Below, piece after piece: positions 15,501-25,900 of a DNA stretch of 64,000 nt. Position numbers and translations under genes: made by a program. Within the stretch, counting starts at the first letter, position 1; each line of letters begins with the position of its first letter. Below the pieces are notes generated by a model. It worked only from the letters and a program-made list of their open reading frames with translations. It did not search any database and had not been told where the DNA came from. The DNA is taken from NCBI GenBank assembly GCA_024226315.1, contig JAAELT010000497.1:1-64000 (forward strand). The letters run 5' to 3'. The DNA is from a bacterium. Its GTDB lineage: Bacteria; Acidobacteriota; Thermoanaerobaculia; Multivoradales; J023.

Positions 15501-18053
15501 ATCGCCCAGCTCAACGTGGTCAATCTGCGCAACGTACCGCCGACACCCGCGAACTACGCTCAGCGCAGCGGCCGCGCCGGGCGCAGCGGCCAGCCCGCGT
15601 TCGTCTTCACCTACTGCTCGGCGGGCAGCCCGCACGATCAGTACTTCTTCAAGCGCCCAGGCCTGATGGTGAGCGGCGCCGTGACCCCGCCTCGCCTGGA
15701 CCTCGCCAACGAGGACCTGGTCAGAGCCCACGTCCACGCCATCTGGCTGGGGCTGACTCGCGTCAACCTGGGAAACTCCCTGGCCGACATCCTCGACGTG
15801 AGCGGCGACGACCCCAGCCTGGAAATCCTGCCCCAGATTCGACAGGCGCTGGACGACGAGCGAGCCCGCCGGCGGGCGCTGGAGCTGGCCCGTGACGCGC
15901 TCCGGGACGCGATGAAGGGAGGCTGGTTACCCGATGACGGGCTCGACGCCTGGTTGCAGCACGTCATCGACACCATCCCCACGAGCCTGGAATCCGCTCT
16001 CGAGCGATGGCGCGGTCTGTATCGAGCCGCGCTGCGCCAGTCGGAACGGCAATCCCGAATCGTGCGGGACGCCTCGCGGGAGCCGCGCGACCGCGACCGG
16101 GCGCGGCGGCTGCGGGACGAAGCCGAAGCGCAGCTGCGGATTCTGCTCGAGGTCGGGCTGTCGCAGCACTCGGACTTCTACAGCTACCGGTACCTGGCGA
16201 GCGAGGGATTCCTGCCGGGCTACAACTTTCCCCGCCTGCCGCTGTCGGCCTACATCCCGGGACGGCGGCGACGGCGCGAGGACGACGAGTTCCTCTCCCG
16301 TCCGCGCTTCCTGGCGATCTCGGAGTTCGGGCCCCGGAGCTTCCTCTACTACGAGGGCTCGCGCTACGTGATCAACAAGGTCATCCTCCCGGTGGAGGGA
16401 CTCGGCGACAGTCCCGAGCTGACGCGGCGGGCGGTTCTGTGCCACGACTGCGGCTACCTGCACCCGCTGGCCGACGAGCCGTCGCCGGACCTGTGCGAGA
16501 GTTGCCGCGAGCCTCTGCCGCCGGCGATCGAGAACTTCTTCCGCATGCAGAATGTCGCCACCCGCCGGCGGGATCGCATCAACTCGGACGAGGAAGAGCG
16601 CTTCCGGCTCGGTTACGAGCTCAAGAGCGGCGTGCGGCTGCCGGTCCGCGGCGGGCGCACCGACGCCCCGCGGGCGGTGCTGGAGCGCGACGGCGAGGCG
16701 CTCGTCGACCTGATCTACGGCCACGCGGCCACTCTGTGGCGCATCAACTGGGGCTGGCGCCGCCGCCGCAAACACGACCAGACCGGCTTCGTCCTGGACA
16801 TCGAGCGCGGGTACTGGAGCAAGTCGCAGGTCACCACCGACGATCCCGACGACCCGATGTCGCCGCGCACTGAGCGGGTGATCCCCTATGTCGAGGACCG
16901 CCGCAACTGCCTGCTGGTGGAGCCGGGGGCGGCGCTCGACGCGAGCGCCATGGCCTCGCTCCAGGCGGCGCTCAAGTCGGCGATCCAGGCCGCTTACCAG
17001 CTCGAGGACCGAGAGCTCCAGGTCGAGCCACTGCCGGACGCCGACGACCGGCGGCGGATCCTGATCTACGAAGCCTCGGAGGGTGGCGCCGGCGCTCTGC
17101 GCCGGCTGGTGGAGCTGCCGCGGGCGCTGCCGGAGATCGCCCGCACCGCGCTCGACATCTGCCACTTCGACCCGGAGACCGGCGAGGATCTCGGGCGAGC
17201 CCCGGGGGCGCCGGAAGACTGCGAAGCCGCATGCTATGACTGCCTCCTGTCCTACACCAATCAGCGCGACCACCGCCTGGTGGACCGGCAGATCATCCGC
17301 AAACTGCTGCTGGAGTGGGCTGGCGGCACGGTGTCGACCTCGCCCGGCTTCAGCGACCGCAAGGCGCATCTCCGCCGGCTCGTCAACCTCACCGACTCCG
17401 GCCTCGAGCGACGATGGCTCGAGCTGCTGCAGAGTCTCGACCTGGCGCTGCCGGACGCCGCCCAGGAGCTCATCGAGGCATGCGGCGTGCGTCCGGATTT
17501 CCTCTACCGCGAACATGCCCTGGCGGTCTTCATCGACGGCCCGCATCACGGCCAGTCGGAGGTACAACGAGAGGATCGAGCCCAGGAAGATCGGCTCCAG
17601 AACCAGGGATTCGGCTTCGTCCGATTCTCGTACCGCGATGAGGACGAGTGGCCGGAGATCCTGGAACGTTACCCGTCCGTGTTCGGCAGGGTCGAGACCG
17701 TCAGAGAAGAGATCGAGCCCGGCCCGGAGCCGGTGCCGGTGCCGGTGCCGGAAGCAATCGACCTCGAGCTGTTCGACGAGGAATGGCACCCGCTTGTCCG
17801 CGACCTGGCCGAGCGCGAGGGAATCGTTGTCGACGCCGGCGGAGACGTGCTGGCCGGAGGCCGGGTGATCGGCGCCGACGTCGCCGTCGTCGAGGCGGGT
17901 GGCCGCAGACTTCGGCTCGTCGACGCCCGCGATCCAGCGGCCGAGAAGATCCGCGAAGCGCTCGATGCCGGTGGCGAGAGGGCACTGCTGATCGAGCCCG
18001 AAGACGAAGAGCTCGCCGAGCGCGTGCTCGCCGCGCTCGAGGACGAGCCGTGA
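12519..18053 (+). CDS. Large SF2 helicase with DUF1998-type Zn domain and Vsr-like C-terminal domain
   Basis: About 1,844 residues; the ATG at 12519 (MDVFELRDRVISEY) has a GGAGGA box 11 bases upstream. Motif I is TGTGSGKSLAYIVPIV, motif II LDELHTYRGRQGAD, motif III VGTSATLAGG, motif VI YAQRSGRAGRSGQPAFVFTY. Cys knuckles CRECG, CLHC and CHDCG plus CESC lie in the second half. CEAACYDCLLSYTNQRDHRL near residue 1570 marks the DUF1998 zinc region. After that, VRPDFLYREHALAVFIDGPH and GFGFVRF look like a Vsr/DUF559-type nuclease core. DUF1998 helicases are core parts of DISARM (DrmA/DrmB) and Druantia (DruE). Here helicase, Zn domain and nuclease-like domain sit in one chain. First gene of a four-gene overlapping operon. 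Confidence 0.88.
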   Translation: MDVFELRDRVISEYGSYVRSFITIRDRRIEDLVDQELAGGRLWPQPLIQLNPNFKPGEPLQDLVDEGLLHPECLKIFRKKPTQTDDEGPLRFHQHQVESIRAASAGDNYVLTTGTGSGKSLAYIVPIVDHVLHRGSGRGIQAIVIYPLNALANSQLGELEKFLCHGYPDGQPPVTFRRYTGQESEDERREIIADPPDILLTNYVMLELVLTRPWEHKLVSAADGLRFLVLDELHTYRGRQGADVALLARRVREMCRARELIYVGTSATLAGGGTWGEQQSEVAEVASNLFGAEVESHRVIGETLQRLTPPAQLDDPGFMDRLADRIRSGHAAEDQNDFLADPLASWTETALGLEVEPGSDRLIRAEPRALVDLAPELARSIGVDADLCEGALREILLAGYRLRNDAGQPSFAFRLHQFVAKGEAVYATLAPEAERFITLQAQQYAPETERQRILLPFAFCRECGQEYYVVRRQQPAGGPATYFPRELSDRFENDDGEPGFLHLDTVDPWPSDAEAVHERLPESWMETKRSGKRVVRKARLDRLPREIFLSPDGEEGSGDLRAHYFRAPFLFCLHCRITYDAHQTSDYGKLATLGSEGRSTATSVLSLAAIRELRRNETLPARARKLLSFTDNRQDASLQAGHFNDFVEITLLRSGLWRAIAAAGVAGLRHDQLTQKVFEALNLPLESYAVNPAVQYLQLEETQRAMRQMLGYYLYRDLQRGWRVTSPNLEQSGLLSIDYVSLEEFCGDQQHWDSRHAALATARPAHRERVCRLLLEYLRRELAIRVGYLDPVEQESLRQLSSQYLIPPWAFDESERLLRSRIVLPRSRGGRRAAEYLTFLSPRGGLGLLLKRAETFPDIQAPLRVTDAAQILEDLLEALTIPGLVHRALEPRDGRDDDVAGYQLNASAMVWRAGDGTQGYHDPIRVPNAPEEGLRTNPFFVEFYRGDTDELKALEAREHTAQVPGPIREEREEAFREARLPILYCSPTMELGVDIAQLNVVNLRNVPPTPANYAQRSGRAGRSGQPAFVFTYCSAGSPHDQYFFKRPGLMVSGAVTPPRLDLANEDLVRAHVHAIWLGLTRVNLGNSLADILDVSGDDPSLEILPQIRQALDDERARRRALELARDALRDAMKGGWLPDDGLDAWLQHVIDTIPTSLESALERWRGLYRAALRQSERQSRIVRDASREPRDRDRARRLRDEAEAQLRILLEVGLSQHSDFYSYRYLASEGFLPGYNFPRLPLSAYIPGRRRRREDDEFLSRPRFLAISEFGPRSFLYYEGSRYVINKVILPVEGLGDSPELTRRAVLCHDCGYLHPLADEPSPDLCESCREPLPPAIENFFRMQNVATRRRDRINSDEEERFRLGYELKSGVRLPVRGGRTDAPRAVLERDGEALVDLIYGHAATLWRINWGWRRRRKHDQTGFVLDIERGYWSKSQVTTDDPDDPMSPRTERVIPYVEDRRNCLLVEPGAALDASAMASLQAALKSAIQAAYQLEDRELQVEPLPDADDRRRILIYEASEGGAGALRRLVELPRALPEIARTALDICHFDPETGEDLGRAPGAPEDCEAACYDCLLSYTNQRDHRLVDRQIIRKLLLEWAGGTVSTSPGFSDRKAHLRRLVNLTDSGLERRWLELLQSLDLALPDAAQELIEACGVRPDFLYREHALAVFIDGPHHGQSEVQREDRAQEDRLQNQGFGFVRFSYRDEDEWPEILERYPSVFGRVETVREEIEPGPEPVPVPVPEAIDLELFDEEWHPLVRDLAEREGIVVDAGGDVLAGGRVIGADVAVVEAGGRRLRLVDARDPAAEKIREALDAGGERALLIEPEDEELAERVLAALEDEP

Positions 18054-20110
18054 AGCCGGTTCTGATCGCGACGTCATTCTTCTCCTCACTGGAGGACCTG
18101 GAGCCGAGCGAGAGGCTCCGCGCCATCGCGTTCCTCAACACTTTCCAGGCCAACCCGGCGAGCCCGGGCATCAGCCTGGAGCGCGTCAAGCATCCCAGGA
18201 GCTCCGACGTCTGGTCCGGGCGCATCAGCCGGGACCTGCGGGCGATCCTGCACAAGGACGGCGAGAACTGGGCTCTGCTCCATGCCGGTCACCACGATCC
18301 GGCGTACGACTGGGCCTGCCGGCGGAATATCGGCCGCCATCCGGCGACCGGCGTGATGCAGATCGTCGAGGCGATCGAAACCGTCGAGGAGGTCCAGAGG
18401 ATCATCCAGGTGGACTTGCCGCCGGAAGAGCCGCGGATCTTCGAGCGCAACGAGGACGCCTATCTGGTGAGCCTAGGCCTGCCAGAGAGCTGGCTGCCGG
18501 CGGTGCACGAGATCCGCACCGACGACCAGCTGCTGTCGGTGTGCGACAAGTTGCCGCCGGACGTGGCCGAGCGCCTCATGGACGTAGCGGCCGGGGAGGT
18601 GGTGACGCCGCCCGAGCCGGTCCCCGTCGAACAGCCGGCGGCAGCGAGCCCGGACACCCGCCGGCGGTTCTTCCTGGTGGAGGACACCGAGGATCTACGC
18701 ACCGTGCTCGAGGCCCCTCTGGAGCGCTGGATCGCCTTCCTCCATCCCTCCCAGCGCTCGCTGGTCGAAGCCGAGTACCGCGGGCCGGCCAAGGTCTCGG
18801 GCGCCGCCGGCACCGGCAAAACCGTGGTGGCCATGCACCGGGCCCGCCACCTGGCGCGCCGGGGCCATCGGGTGTTGCTGACCAGCTTCGTCACCACCCT
18901 GTGCCAGAACCTGGAACGGAATCTCAGGCTGTTCTGCCGCGGCGAGGATCTGTCGCGCATCACAGTCTCGACGGTCCACAAGCAGGCGCTCGCCATGGTC
19001 CGGGCGGTCGAGCCCCGGGCGCGCCCGGCGACCCACCGGGAAGTCGCCGACCTGCTGAACGCCTTCTCGCGGCGCTTCGCCGCCGACTTCGAGCCGGAGT
19101 TCGTGCGCTCGGAGTGGGAGAGCGTCATCGAGCTACAGGGGATCGGCACCTGGCCGGAGTATCGGCGCGCGCGGCGCAGCGGTCGCGGGCGTCCCCTGTC
19201 GGTGCGCGACCGGAGGACCCTGTGGCAGGTCTTCGAAGCTGTGCTCGAGAATCTCCGCCGCCGCACCCTCTACACATTCTCCGGACTCTGCCGCCAGGCC
19301 GAGCTCCTGCTCGAACGGGGTGAGGCATCCTCGCCGTTCGACGCCGTGGTGGTCGACGAGGTCCAGGACCTGCGGCCGCCCGAGCTGCGCTTCGTGCACC
19401 GGCTCACCGCCGCGGCCCCGGGGCTCCTGATGGTGGTCGGAGATGCCGGCCAGCGGATCTACCCCGGGGGATTCAGCCTCAGCGCCCTGGGCATCGAGGT
19501 CCGCGGACGGTCGCGGATCCTGCGCCTCAACTACCGCACCACCGAGCAGATCCGGCGCTCGGCCGACCGGCTGCTCGGCGAGACGCAAGACGACATGGAC
19601 GGCGGCGCCGAGAGCCGGCGCAGCCGCAGCCTGCTGCGTGGACCGGAGCCCACCCTGCGCGGCTATTCGAGCGTGGGACAGGAGACCAGCCAGGCGGTGG
19701 TGACCGTGCGCGCCTGGCTCGATGGCGGCCTGGAGCCCGAGGAGATCGGCGTCTTCGCCCGCACCGCGCGGCTGATCGAGAGGATCGCCCAGGCGTTCGC
19801 CGACGCCGGGCTGCCGGCGCACCGCCTCAAAGACGAAGGCGGCGCCAGCCAGCCGGGCATCCACCTGGGGACCATGCACCGGGCCAAGGGCCTGGAGTTC
19901 AAGGCGGTGCTGGCTGTCTCCTGCTCGGCGGGCGTCATGCCGAACCCGCGCACCCTGTCGCGCTACGGCGATCCGGTCGACCGCCAGGACGCCGAGACCC
20001 GCGAGCGACACCTGCTCTACGTGGTGATGACCCGCGCCCGCGACGAGCTGGTGGTGACCTGGGTCGGGCGACCGAGCCCGCTGCTGGAGGAGGTGCTCGA
20101 TCATGACTGA
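18050..20110 (+). CDS. UvrD/Rep-type SF1 helicase with RelE/ParE-like N-terminal domain
   Basis: A 686-residue protein with a GTG start overlapping the helicase stop by 4 bases. The first ~95 residues (LERVKHPRSSDVWSGRISRD, RAILHKDGENWALLHAGHHD) have the pattern of the RelE/ParE toxin fold. From about residue 230 a full UvrD core follows: GAAGTGKTVVAMHRA (I), VVVDEVQDLRPPE (II), MVVGDAGQRIYPGG (III), LRLNYRTTEQIR (IV), HLGTMHRAKGLEFKAV (V), LYVVMTRARDELVV (VI). It should be an ATP-driven 3'-5' translocase. The RelE-like part may sense or cut RNA or may simply be a binding module; its catalytic residues cannot be judged. Co-transcription with the DISARM-like genes suggests a role in the same system, although UvrD is not a standard DISARM part. 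Confidence 0.9.
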   Translation: MKPVLIATSFFSSLEDLEPSERLRAIAFLNTFQANPASPGISLERVKHPRSSDVWSGRISRDLRAILHKDGENWALLHAGHHDPAYDWACRRNIGRHPATGVMQIVEAIETVEEVQRIIQVDLPPEEPRIFERNEDAYLVSLGLPESWLPAVHEIRTDDQLLSVCDKLPPDVAERLMDVAAGEVVTPPEPVPVEQPAAASPDTRRRFFLVEDTEDLRTVLEAPLERWIAFLHPSQRSLVEAEYRGPAKVSGAAGTGKTVVAMHRARHLARRGHRVLLTSFVTTLCQNLERNLRLFCRGEDLSRITVSTVHKQALAMVRAVEPRARPATHREVADLLNAFSRRFAADFEPEFVRSEWESVIELQGIGTWPEYRRARRSGRGRPLSVRDRRTLWQVFEAVLENLRRRTLYTFSGLCRQAELLLERGEASSPFDAVVVDEVQDLRPPELRFVHRLTAAAPGLLMVVGDAGQRIYPGGFSLSALGIEVRGRSRILRLNYRTTEQIRRSADRLLGETQDDMDGGAESRRSRSLLRGPEPTLRGYSSVGQETSQAVVTVRAWLDGGLEPEEIGVFARTARLIERIAQAFADAGLPAHRLKDEGGASQPGIHLGTMHRAKGLEFKAVLAVSCSAGVMPNPRTLSRYGDPVDRQDAETRERHLLYVVMTRARDELVVTWVGRPSPLLEEVLDHD

Positions 20111-22955
20111 TTTCTCCGTCGGCTCCCTGGTGCGCGCCCGCGGCCGCGAGTGGGTCGTCCTGCCCGAGTCCACCGCGGAAGAGGACCTCCTGGTGCTGCG
20201 CCCGCTGGGCGGCACCGAGGACCAGATCACCGGCATCTACCTGCCGCTGGAGCCGGTGGAGGCGGCCACCTTCCGCCTGCCCGATCCCTCGCGCGACCTC
20301 GGCAACCACCTCTCGGGCCAGCTTCTGCGCGACGCCGTCCGGCTCGGCTTCCGGTCCGGCGCCGGGCCGTTTCGGTCGCTGGCGCGCATCGGCATCGAGC
20401 CGCGCCCCTACCAGCTCGTCCCCCTGCTCATGGCCCTCAAGCTCGACCCGGTGCGGCTGCTGATCGCCGACGATGTCGGCGTCGGCAAAACGGTCGAGGC
20501 CCTGCTGGTCGCCCGCGAGCTCCTCGACCGGGCCGAGATCCGGCGCTTCACCGTGCTCTGCCCGCCGCATCTCGCCGAGCAATGGCAGCGGGCGCTCGAC
20601 ACCCAGTTCCACATCGACGCCGAGCTCGTGCTCTCCGGCACGGTCGCTCGTCTCGAGCGCCGAATCCCTTCAGGGGACTCGCTGTTCGAGCACCATCCGT
20701 TCACCGTGGTGTCGACGGAGTACATCAAGTCCAAGGTCCGGCGGCACGAATTCGTGCGCGCCTGCCCGGAGCTGGTGATCGTCGACGAGGCCCACGGCTG
20801 CGCTGCGGCGGGTTTGGGCCGCGCCGCCCAGCTGCGCAATGAGCTGCTCTCGGAGCTGGCGCGCGACGCGGACCGCCACCTGATCCTGGTGACGGCCACC
20901 CCGCACAGCGGCAAGGAGGAGACCTTCCGTTCGCTGCTCGCGCTCCTCGACCCGGCCTTCGCGGATCTGCCGGCGGACCTGCGCGGCCAGGTCAACCGGC
21001 CGCACCGCGAGCACCTTGCTCGCCACCTGGTGCAACGCCGCCGCGGCGACCTGAAGCGCTACCTCGACACCAAAACCCCCTTCCCGCAACGGAAGATCGC
21101 AGAGGAGCAATACACCCTGTCACCCGCCTACCAGCGCTTCTTCGGCCGGGCGCTCGAGTTCTGCCGCGAGCAGGTGCTCGACACCTCGCTCGACCAGCGC
21201 CACCAGCGGGTGCGCTGGTGGTCGGCCCTGGCGCTGCTGCGCTCCCTGGCTTCGAGCCCCGCGGCCGCGGCCGCGACGCTGCGCAACCGCGCAGCGAGCG
21301 CCGATACGGAGACCGTGGAAGAGGCCGACGAGGTCGGCCGCCGCTCGGTGCTCGATCTCGACGACGAAAGCGTCGAGGGGATCGACGTGGTGCCGGGCAG
21401 CCAGACGGAGGAAGACACCGAAGCGCCCGAGCGGCGCCGTCTCCGGCGCCTGGCGCGCGAGGTCGAGGCGCTCGCGGGCCGCGAAGATCAAAAGCTCGCC
21501 CGGGCGATCGAGCTGGTAAAAGCGTTCCTCGGCGACGGCTACAGCCCGATCCTGTTCTGTCGTTTCATTCCCACCGTCGAGTACGTGGCGGCGGCGCTGC
21601 GCAAAGCGTTGGGAAAGAAGGTCGCGGTGGAGGCGATCGCTGCCACGGTGACGGCGGACGACGGCCGGGCGGTGTCGCTGCCGCCGGAGGAGCGGCAGCG
21701 ACGGATCCGGGCGCTGGCCGAGCACCCGAAGCGGGTCCTGGTGTGCACCGACTGCCTGTCGGAGGGGATCGACCTGCAGTACTGGTTCGACGCCGTGATG
21801 CACTACGACCTGTCCTGGAACCCCACCCGCCACGAGCAGCGCGAGGGCCGCGTCGACCGCTACGGGCAGGAGCGCAAAACGGTGCGGGCGCTGACCTTCT
21901 ACGGCGAGGACAATCCGATCGACGGCATCGTCCTCCAGGTGCTGCTGCGCAAGCATCTGGCGATCCACCGTCAGCTCGGCATCACGGTGCCGGTGCCCAT
22001 GGACACCGCCGCCGTCCAGGAAGCGATCTTCCAGGGGCTGCTGCTGCGCGAGAACGCCGGCGCCCGCCAGCTGACCATGGAGTTCCTGGAGCCGCAGCGC
22101 CGCGAGGTGGAGACACGGTGGGACGCGGCGGTGGAGCGGGAGAAGGCCAGCCGGAGCCTGTTCGCCCAGCAGAGCATCAAGGCCGAGGAGGTACGGCACG
22201 AGCTGACCGAGAGCCGGCAAGCGCTTGGCGACGAAACCGTGGTGGAGCGCTTCACCGTAACGTCACTCCGCGCGCTCGGAGCTGGGTTGCACGGAACGGA
22301 GACCCTGCGGGTCGATCTGCGCGAGACGCCGGCCGCGCTGCGGGACCTCATCGGCGCGGGCGGCGAGATCACGGTCGGTTTTCGCGGCACGCCGACGCGG
22401 GGAGTCGAGCGGCTGACCCGTACCCACCCCTTCGTCGAGGGCCTGGCTTCCTACGTCCTCGAGTCGGCGCTGGACGCTGAATTCGACGGCAGCCCCGCTC
22501 GCCGCGCCAGCGTCGTGCGCACGGCCGCCGTGGACCTGCGCACCACGCTGCTGCTGCTGCGTCTGCGTTTCCACCTGGTGACGCGCGGGCGCGACGACCG
22601 GGAGAAGCCTCTGCTCGCCGAGGACCAGCTGCTGGTCGGCTTCCGCGGCAGCCCGGAGCGGGCCGACTGGCTGCCGGCCGAGGACCTGGAGCCGCTGCTC
22701 GGCGCCGAGCCCGGCGCCAACATCCCTCCCGAGCTCGCCCGCAATCAGCTGGAGGGGATCCTTGGCAGCCTTTCCGCCCTCATGCCTCGTCTCGACCAGC
22801 TGGCCGAGGAGCGGGGACAAGAGCTGCTGGCGGCCCACCGGCGGGTGCGCCAGGCGGCGAAACAGAGCGTCCGGGCCCTGCGGGTGGAGCCGCATCTGCC
22901 CGCCGACGTCCTCGGCGTCTTCGTCTACCTGCCGGTGCCCGGAGGCGTGGCGTGA
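20103..22955 (+). CDS. SNF2-family helicase, DrmD-like
   Basis: A 950-residue SWI2/SNF2-type ATPase. Motif I is DDVGVGKTVEALLVARELLD, motif II VIVDEAHGCA, motif III LVTATPHSGKEE. The C-terminal half has CTDCLSEGIDLQYWFDAVMH and the arginine-finger motif HEQREGRVDRYGQ. The N-terminus, FSVGSLVRARGREWVVLPES, is the small SH3-like start typical of the DrmD helicase of class 1 DISARM as I recall it. It begins inside the end of the UvrD gene (8-base overlap), and its stop overlaps the methylase start by 4 bases. SNF2 enzymes move along double-stranded DNA, and DrmD is thought to help target unmodified phage DNA. Confidence 0.88.
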   Translation: MTDFSVGSLVRARGREWVVLPESTAEEDLLVLRPLGGTEDQITGIYLPLEPVEAATFRLPDPSRDLGNHLSGQLLRDAVRLGFRSGAGPFRSLARIGIEPRPYQLVPLLMALKLDPVRLLIADDVGVGKTVEALLVARELLDRAEIRRFTVLCPPHLAEQWQRALDTQFHIDAELVLSGTVARLERRIPSGDSLFEHHPFTVVSTEYIKSKVRRHEFVRACPELVIVDEAHGCAAAGLGRAAQLRNELLSELARDADRHLILVTATPHSGKEETFRSLLALLDPAFADLPADLRGQVNRPHREHLARHLVQRRRGDLKRYLDTKTPFPQRKIAEEQYTLSPAYQRFFGRALEFCREQVLDTSLDQRHQRVRWWSALALLRSLASSPAAAAATLRNRAASADTETVEEADEVGRRSVLDLDDESVEGIDVVPGSQTEEDTEAPERRRLRRLAREVEALAGREDQKLARAIELVKAFLGDGYSPILFCRFIPTVEYVAAALRKALGKKVAVEAIAATVTADDGRAVSLPPEERQRRIRALAEHPKRVLVCTDCLSEGIDLQYWFDAVMHYDLSWNPTRHEQREGRVDRYGQERKTVRALTFYGEDNPIDGIVLQVLLRKHLAIHRQLGITVPVPMDTAAVQEAIFQGLLLRENAGARQLTMEFLEPQRREVETRWDAAVEREKASRSLFAQQSIKAEEVRHELTESRQALGDETVVERFTVTSLRALGAGLHGTETLRVDLRETPAALRDLIGAGGEITVGFRGTPTRGVERLTRTHPFVEGLASYVLESALDAEFDGSPARRASVVRTAAVDLRTTLLLLRLRFHLVTRGRDDREKPLLAEDQLLVGFRGSPERADWLPAEDLEPLLGAEPGANIPPELARNQLEGILGSLSALMPRLDQLAEERGQELLAAHRRVRQAAKQSVRALRVEPHLPADVLGVFVYLPVPGGVA

Positions 22956-25900
22956 GGCGCACCACCCACCGCTCCGCCTTCACCGCCGTGCGTACGGAGG
23001 GCGGCATCCTGCCCGCCGAGCTGCTGGAGCGGCTGGCCGCCGGCGACAAGGAGATCGCCGGCACCTCCCCGGCCGACTATCACCTCGGCCCGAACGAGCG
23101 CCTGGGCGAGGCGGTGAATCGCTCCTGGAGCCGCCTGCTCGGCGCCTGGGCGTCGTTTCGCGACGCGCTTCAGAAGGCGCCGGAGGGCGATCCTGCGACC
23201 CGTCTCACCCGCGAGCGCTGGCTGCTCCTGCTCTTTCAGGAACTCGGCTACGGGCGGCTGTTGCGGTCGAAGGCGGCGGAGGTGGACGGCAAGAGCTTCG
23301 CCCTCTCGCACCTCTGGCACCACTCGCCGATCCACCTGATGGGCGCGCGCCTGACGCTCGATCGCCGCACGCCCGGCGTCGCCGGCGCCGCGGCGGCCTC
23401 GCCCCACGGGCTGGTGCAGGAGTACCTGAACCGCTCGGACGAGCACCTGTGGGGCTTCGTGTCGAACGGCCTGGCGCTGCGCCTGCTGCGCGACCACCAC
23501 AGCCTCACCCGCCAGGCGTACGTGGAGCTGGACCTCGAGACGATCATGGAGGGCGAGCTCTACAGCGAGTTCCTGCTGCTGTGGCTGGTGTGCCACCAGA
23601 GCCGGGTGGACGCGGAGAAGCCTGAGGAGTGCTGGCTGGAGCGTTGGTTCCAGACCTCGCGCGATGAGGGGGTGCGGGCGCTCGACAAGCTGCGCGACGG
23701 GGTGCAGACGGCGATCGAGAAGCTCGGCCAGGGGTTCCTGCGGCACCGGGCCAACACGGCGCTGCAGGCGGCGCTCGAGGGCGGGGAACTGGACGGGCAG
23801 GAGTATTACCGCGAGCTGCTGCGCCTGGTGTACCGGTTGATCTTCCTGTTCGTGGCCGAGGACCGCGACGCGCTCCTCAACCCCGCCGCCCCGGACGCGG
23901 CGAAGGACCGCTACCTCCGCTTCTACGCCACCCGCCACCTCCGCGGCCTCGCCGACCGCCACCGCGGCGGACCGCATGGGGACCTCTGGCGGGGGCTGCG
24001 GCTGGTGATGGGGAAGCTGGGCGAGGGTTGCGGGGAGCTGGCGCTGCCGGCGCTGGGGAGCTTCCTGTGGCGCCAAGGGGCGATCCCTCATCTCGCCGGC
24101 TGCGAGCTGGGCAACGAGGATCTGCTGGCGGCGCTGCTGGCGCTGGGCACGATCGAGGACCGGGGTCTGCGCTACCCGGTGAACTGGCGCAACGTGGGGT
24201 CGGAGGAGCTGGGGTCGATCTACGAGAGCCTGCTGGAGCTGCATCCGCGCTTCCACCGCGAGGCCGGGGAGTTCGAGCTGGCGACGGCGGCCGGGCACGA
24301 ACGCAAGACGACGGGGAGCTATTACACGCCGTCGTCGCTGGTGGACTGTCTGCTCGACTCGGCGCTCGACCCGGTGCTCGACGAAGCGGCGGCGAAGCCG
24401 GATCCGGAGGCGGCGATCCTGGCGCTCACGGTGTGCGACCCGGCCTGCGGCTCGGGGCATTTCCTGGTGGCGGCGGCGCGGCGCATCGCCAAGCGGCTGG
24501 CAGCGGTGCGCTCGGGGGAGGACGAGCCGAGTCCGGAGGCGGTGCAGCACGCGCTGCGTGACGTGGTGGGGCGGTGTCTGTACGGGGTGGACATCAACCC
24601 GATGGCGGTGGAGCTGTGCAAGGTGAGCCTGTGGATGGAGGCGATCGAGCCGGGCAAGCCGCTTTCTTTCCTCGACCATCACATCCAGGTGGGCAACTCA
24701 CTGCTCGGGGCGACACCGGCGCTGCTCGAGAAGGGGATTCCGGACGCGGCGTTCAAGCCGATCGAGGGGGATGACAAGGCGTTTTGCCGGGAGCTGAAGA
24801 AGTACAACAAGCAGGCGCGGGAGACGCGGCAAGAGACGCTCTTCGACCTTCGGGGGGAGCCGTGGGAGCGGATCGGGGACCTGGCTTCAGGATTGTTGGA
24901 TCTGGATGGAATCTCGGATGCGACGGCCGAGGGGGTGCGGCGGAAAGAGGAGCGGTGGGGGGAGATCTTGCAGTCTGAGGGGTATGAGACAAGTCGGCTG
25001 TGGGCGGATGCCTGGTGCGCGGCGTTTTTGTGGGAGAAGGTGGACGATTCTGAGAAACCTTATCCGATCACCGAGCAGGTGTTTCGGAAGATGGAGCAGA
25101 ATCCGAGGCATGTGGATGCGCGAGTGCTGGGGGAGGTACGGAGGCTGGCCGAGGAGTATGGGTTTCTTCATTGGCACTTGGCTTTTCCTGGAGTGCTTCG
25201 AACTGCCGGCGAAGCGGCGGCCGGAATTCGGCAGAGTGGCTCTAGGGCTGGATTCGATGTGGTTCTTGGGAACCCACCTTGGGTCCGGCAAGAGCTACTA
25301 AAGCCGATCAAGCCTCTGCTCGGTCGCTATGAATCCTATTCCAGCACAGCGGACTCCTCGGTTTACTTCTTGGAGCTAGGAATCCAGCTTCTGGGCACTA
25401 GTGGCGGACTTGCCATGCTCACGCCCAACAAGTGGCTGCGGGCTAACTATGGAGCCAAACTGCGAGATCTTCTGAAGCAGGAGACCGAGATTCGACTAGT
25501 TGTCGACTTCGGCCACGCAAAACACCTCTTCCACAACATCGACGTTTTTCCTGCTGCAATTGGACTCGCAGGCAGGACAGTAAGAAGTTCTGAAACTGAG
25601 AAACTCCAGTTCGTCAGAGCCTTCGACCAGGATCTCAAGCGACATAGCTTGGCGGAGCTGATGCGGTCGCACTCAGTCTCGGTGTCCTATCGTTACCTAA
25701 CGACCGATCGTTGGCGTCTAGAAAGTGATTCAGTAAACGCGCTTCTTGATCGACTCATGGGCTCTGCTGAACGACTAGAACTTGAAGCCAAACCCCTTAG
25801 CGGCATCAAGACCGGATTCAATAAAGCATTCTATCTTTCGACAGAGGAGCATAGCGCCCTTGTTTCTGCCTACCCGGAAAGTAAACAGCTCTTCCAAAAG

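Noticed and set aside
18050..18340. Stand-alone RelE toxin gene
   Set aside because: The frame continues without a stop into the UvrD helicase and there is no antitoxin gene beside it.
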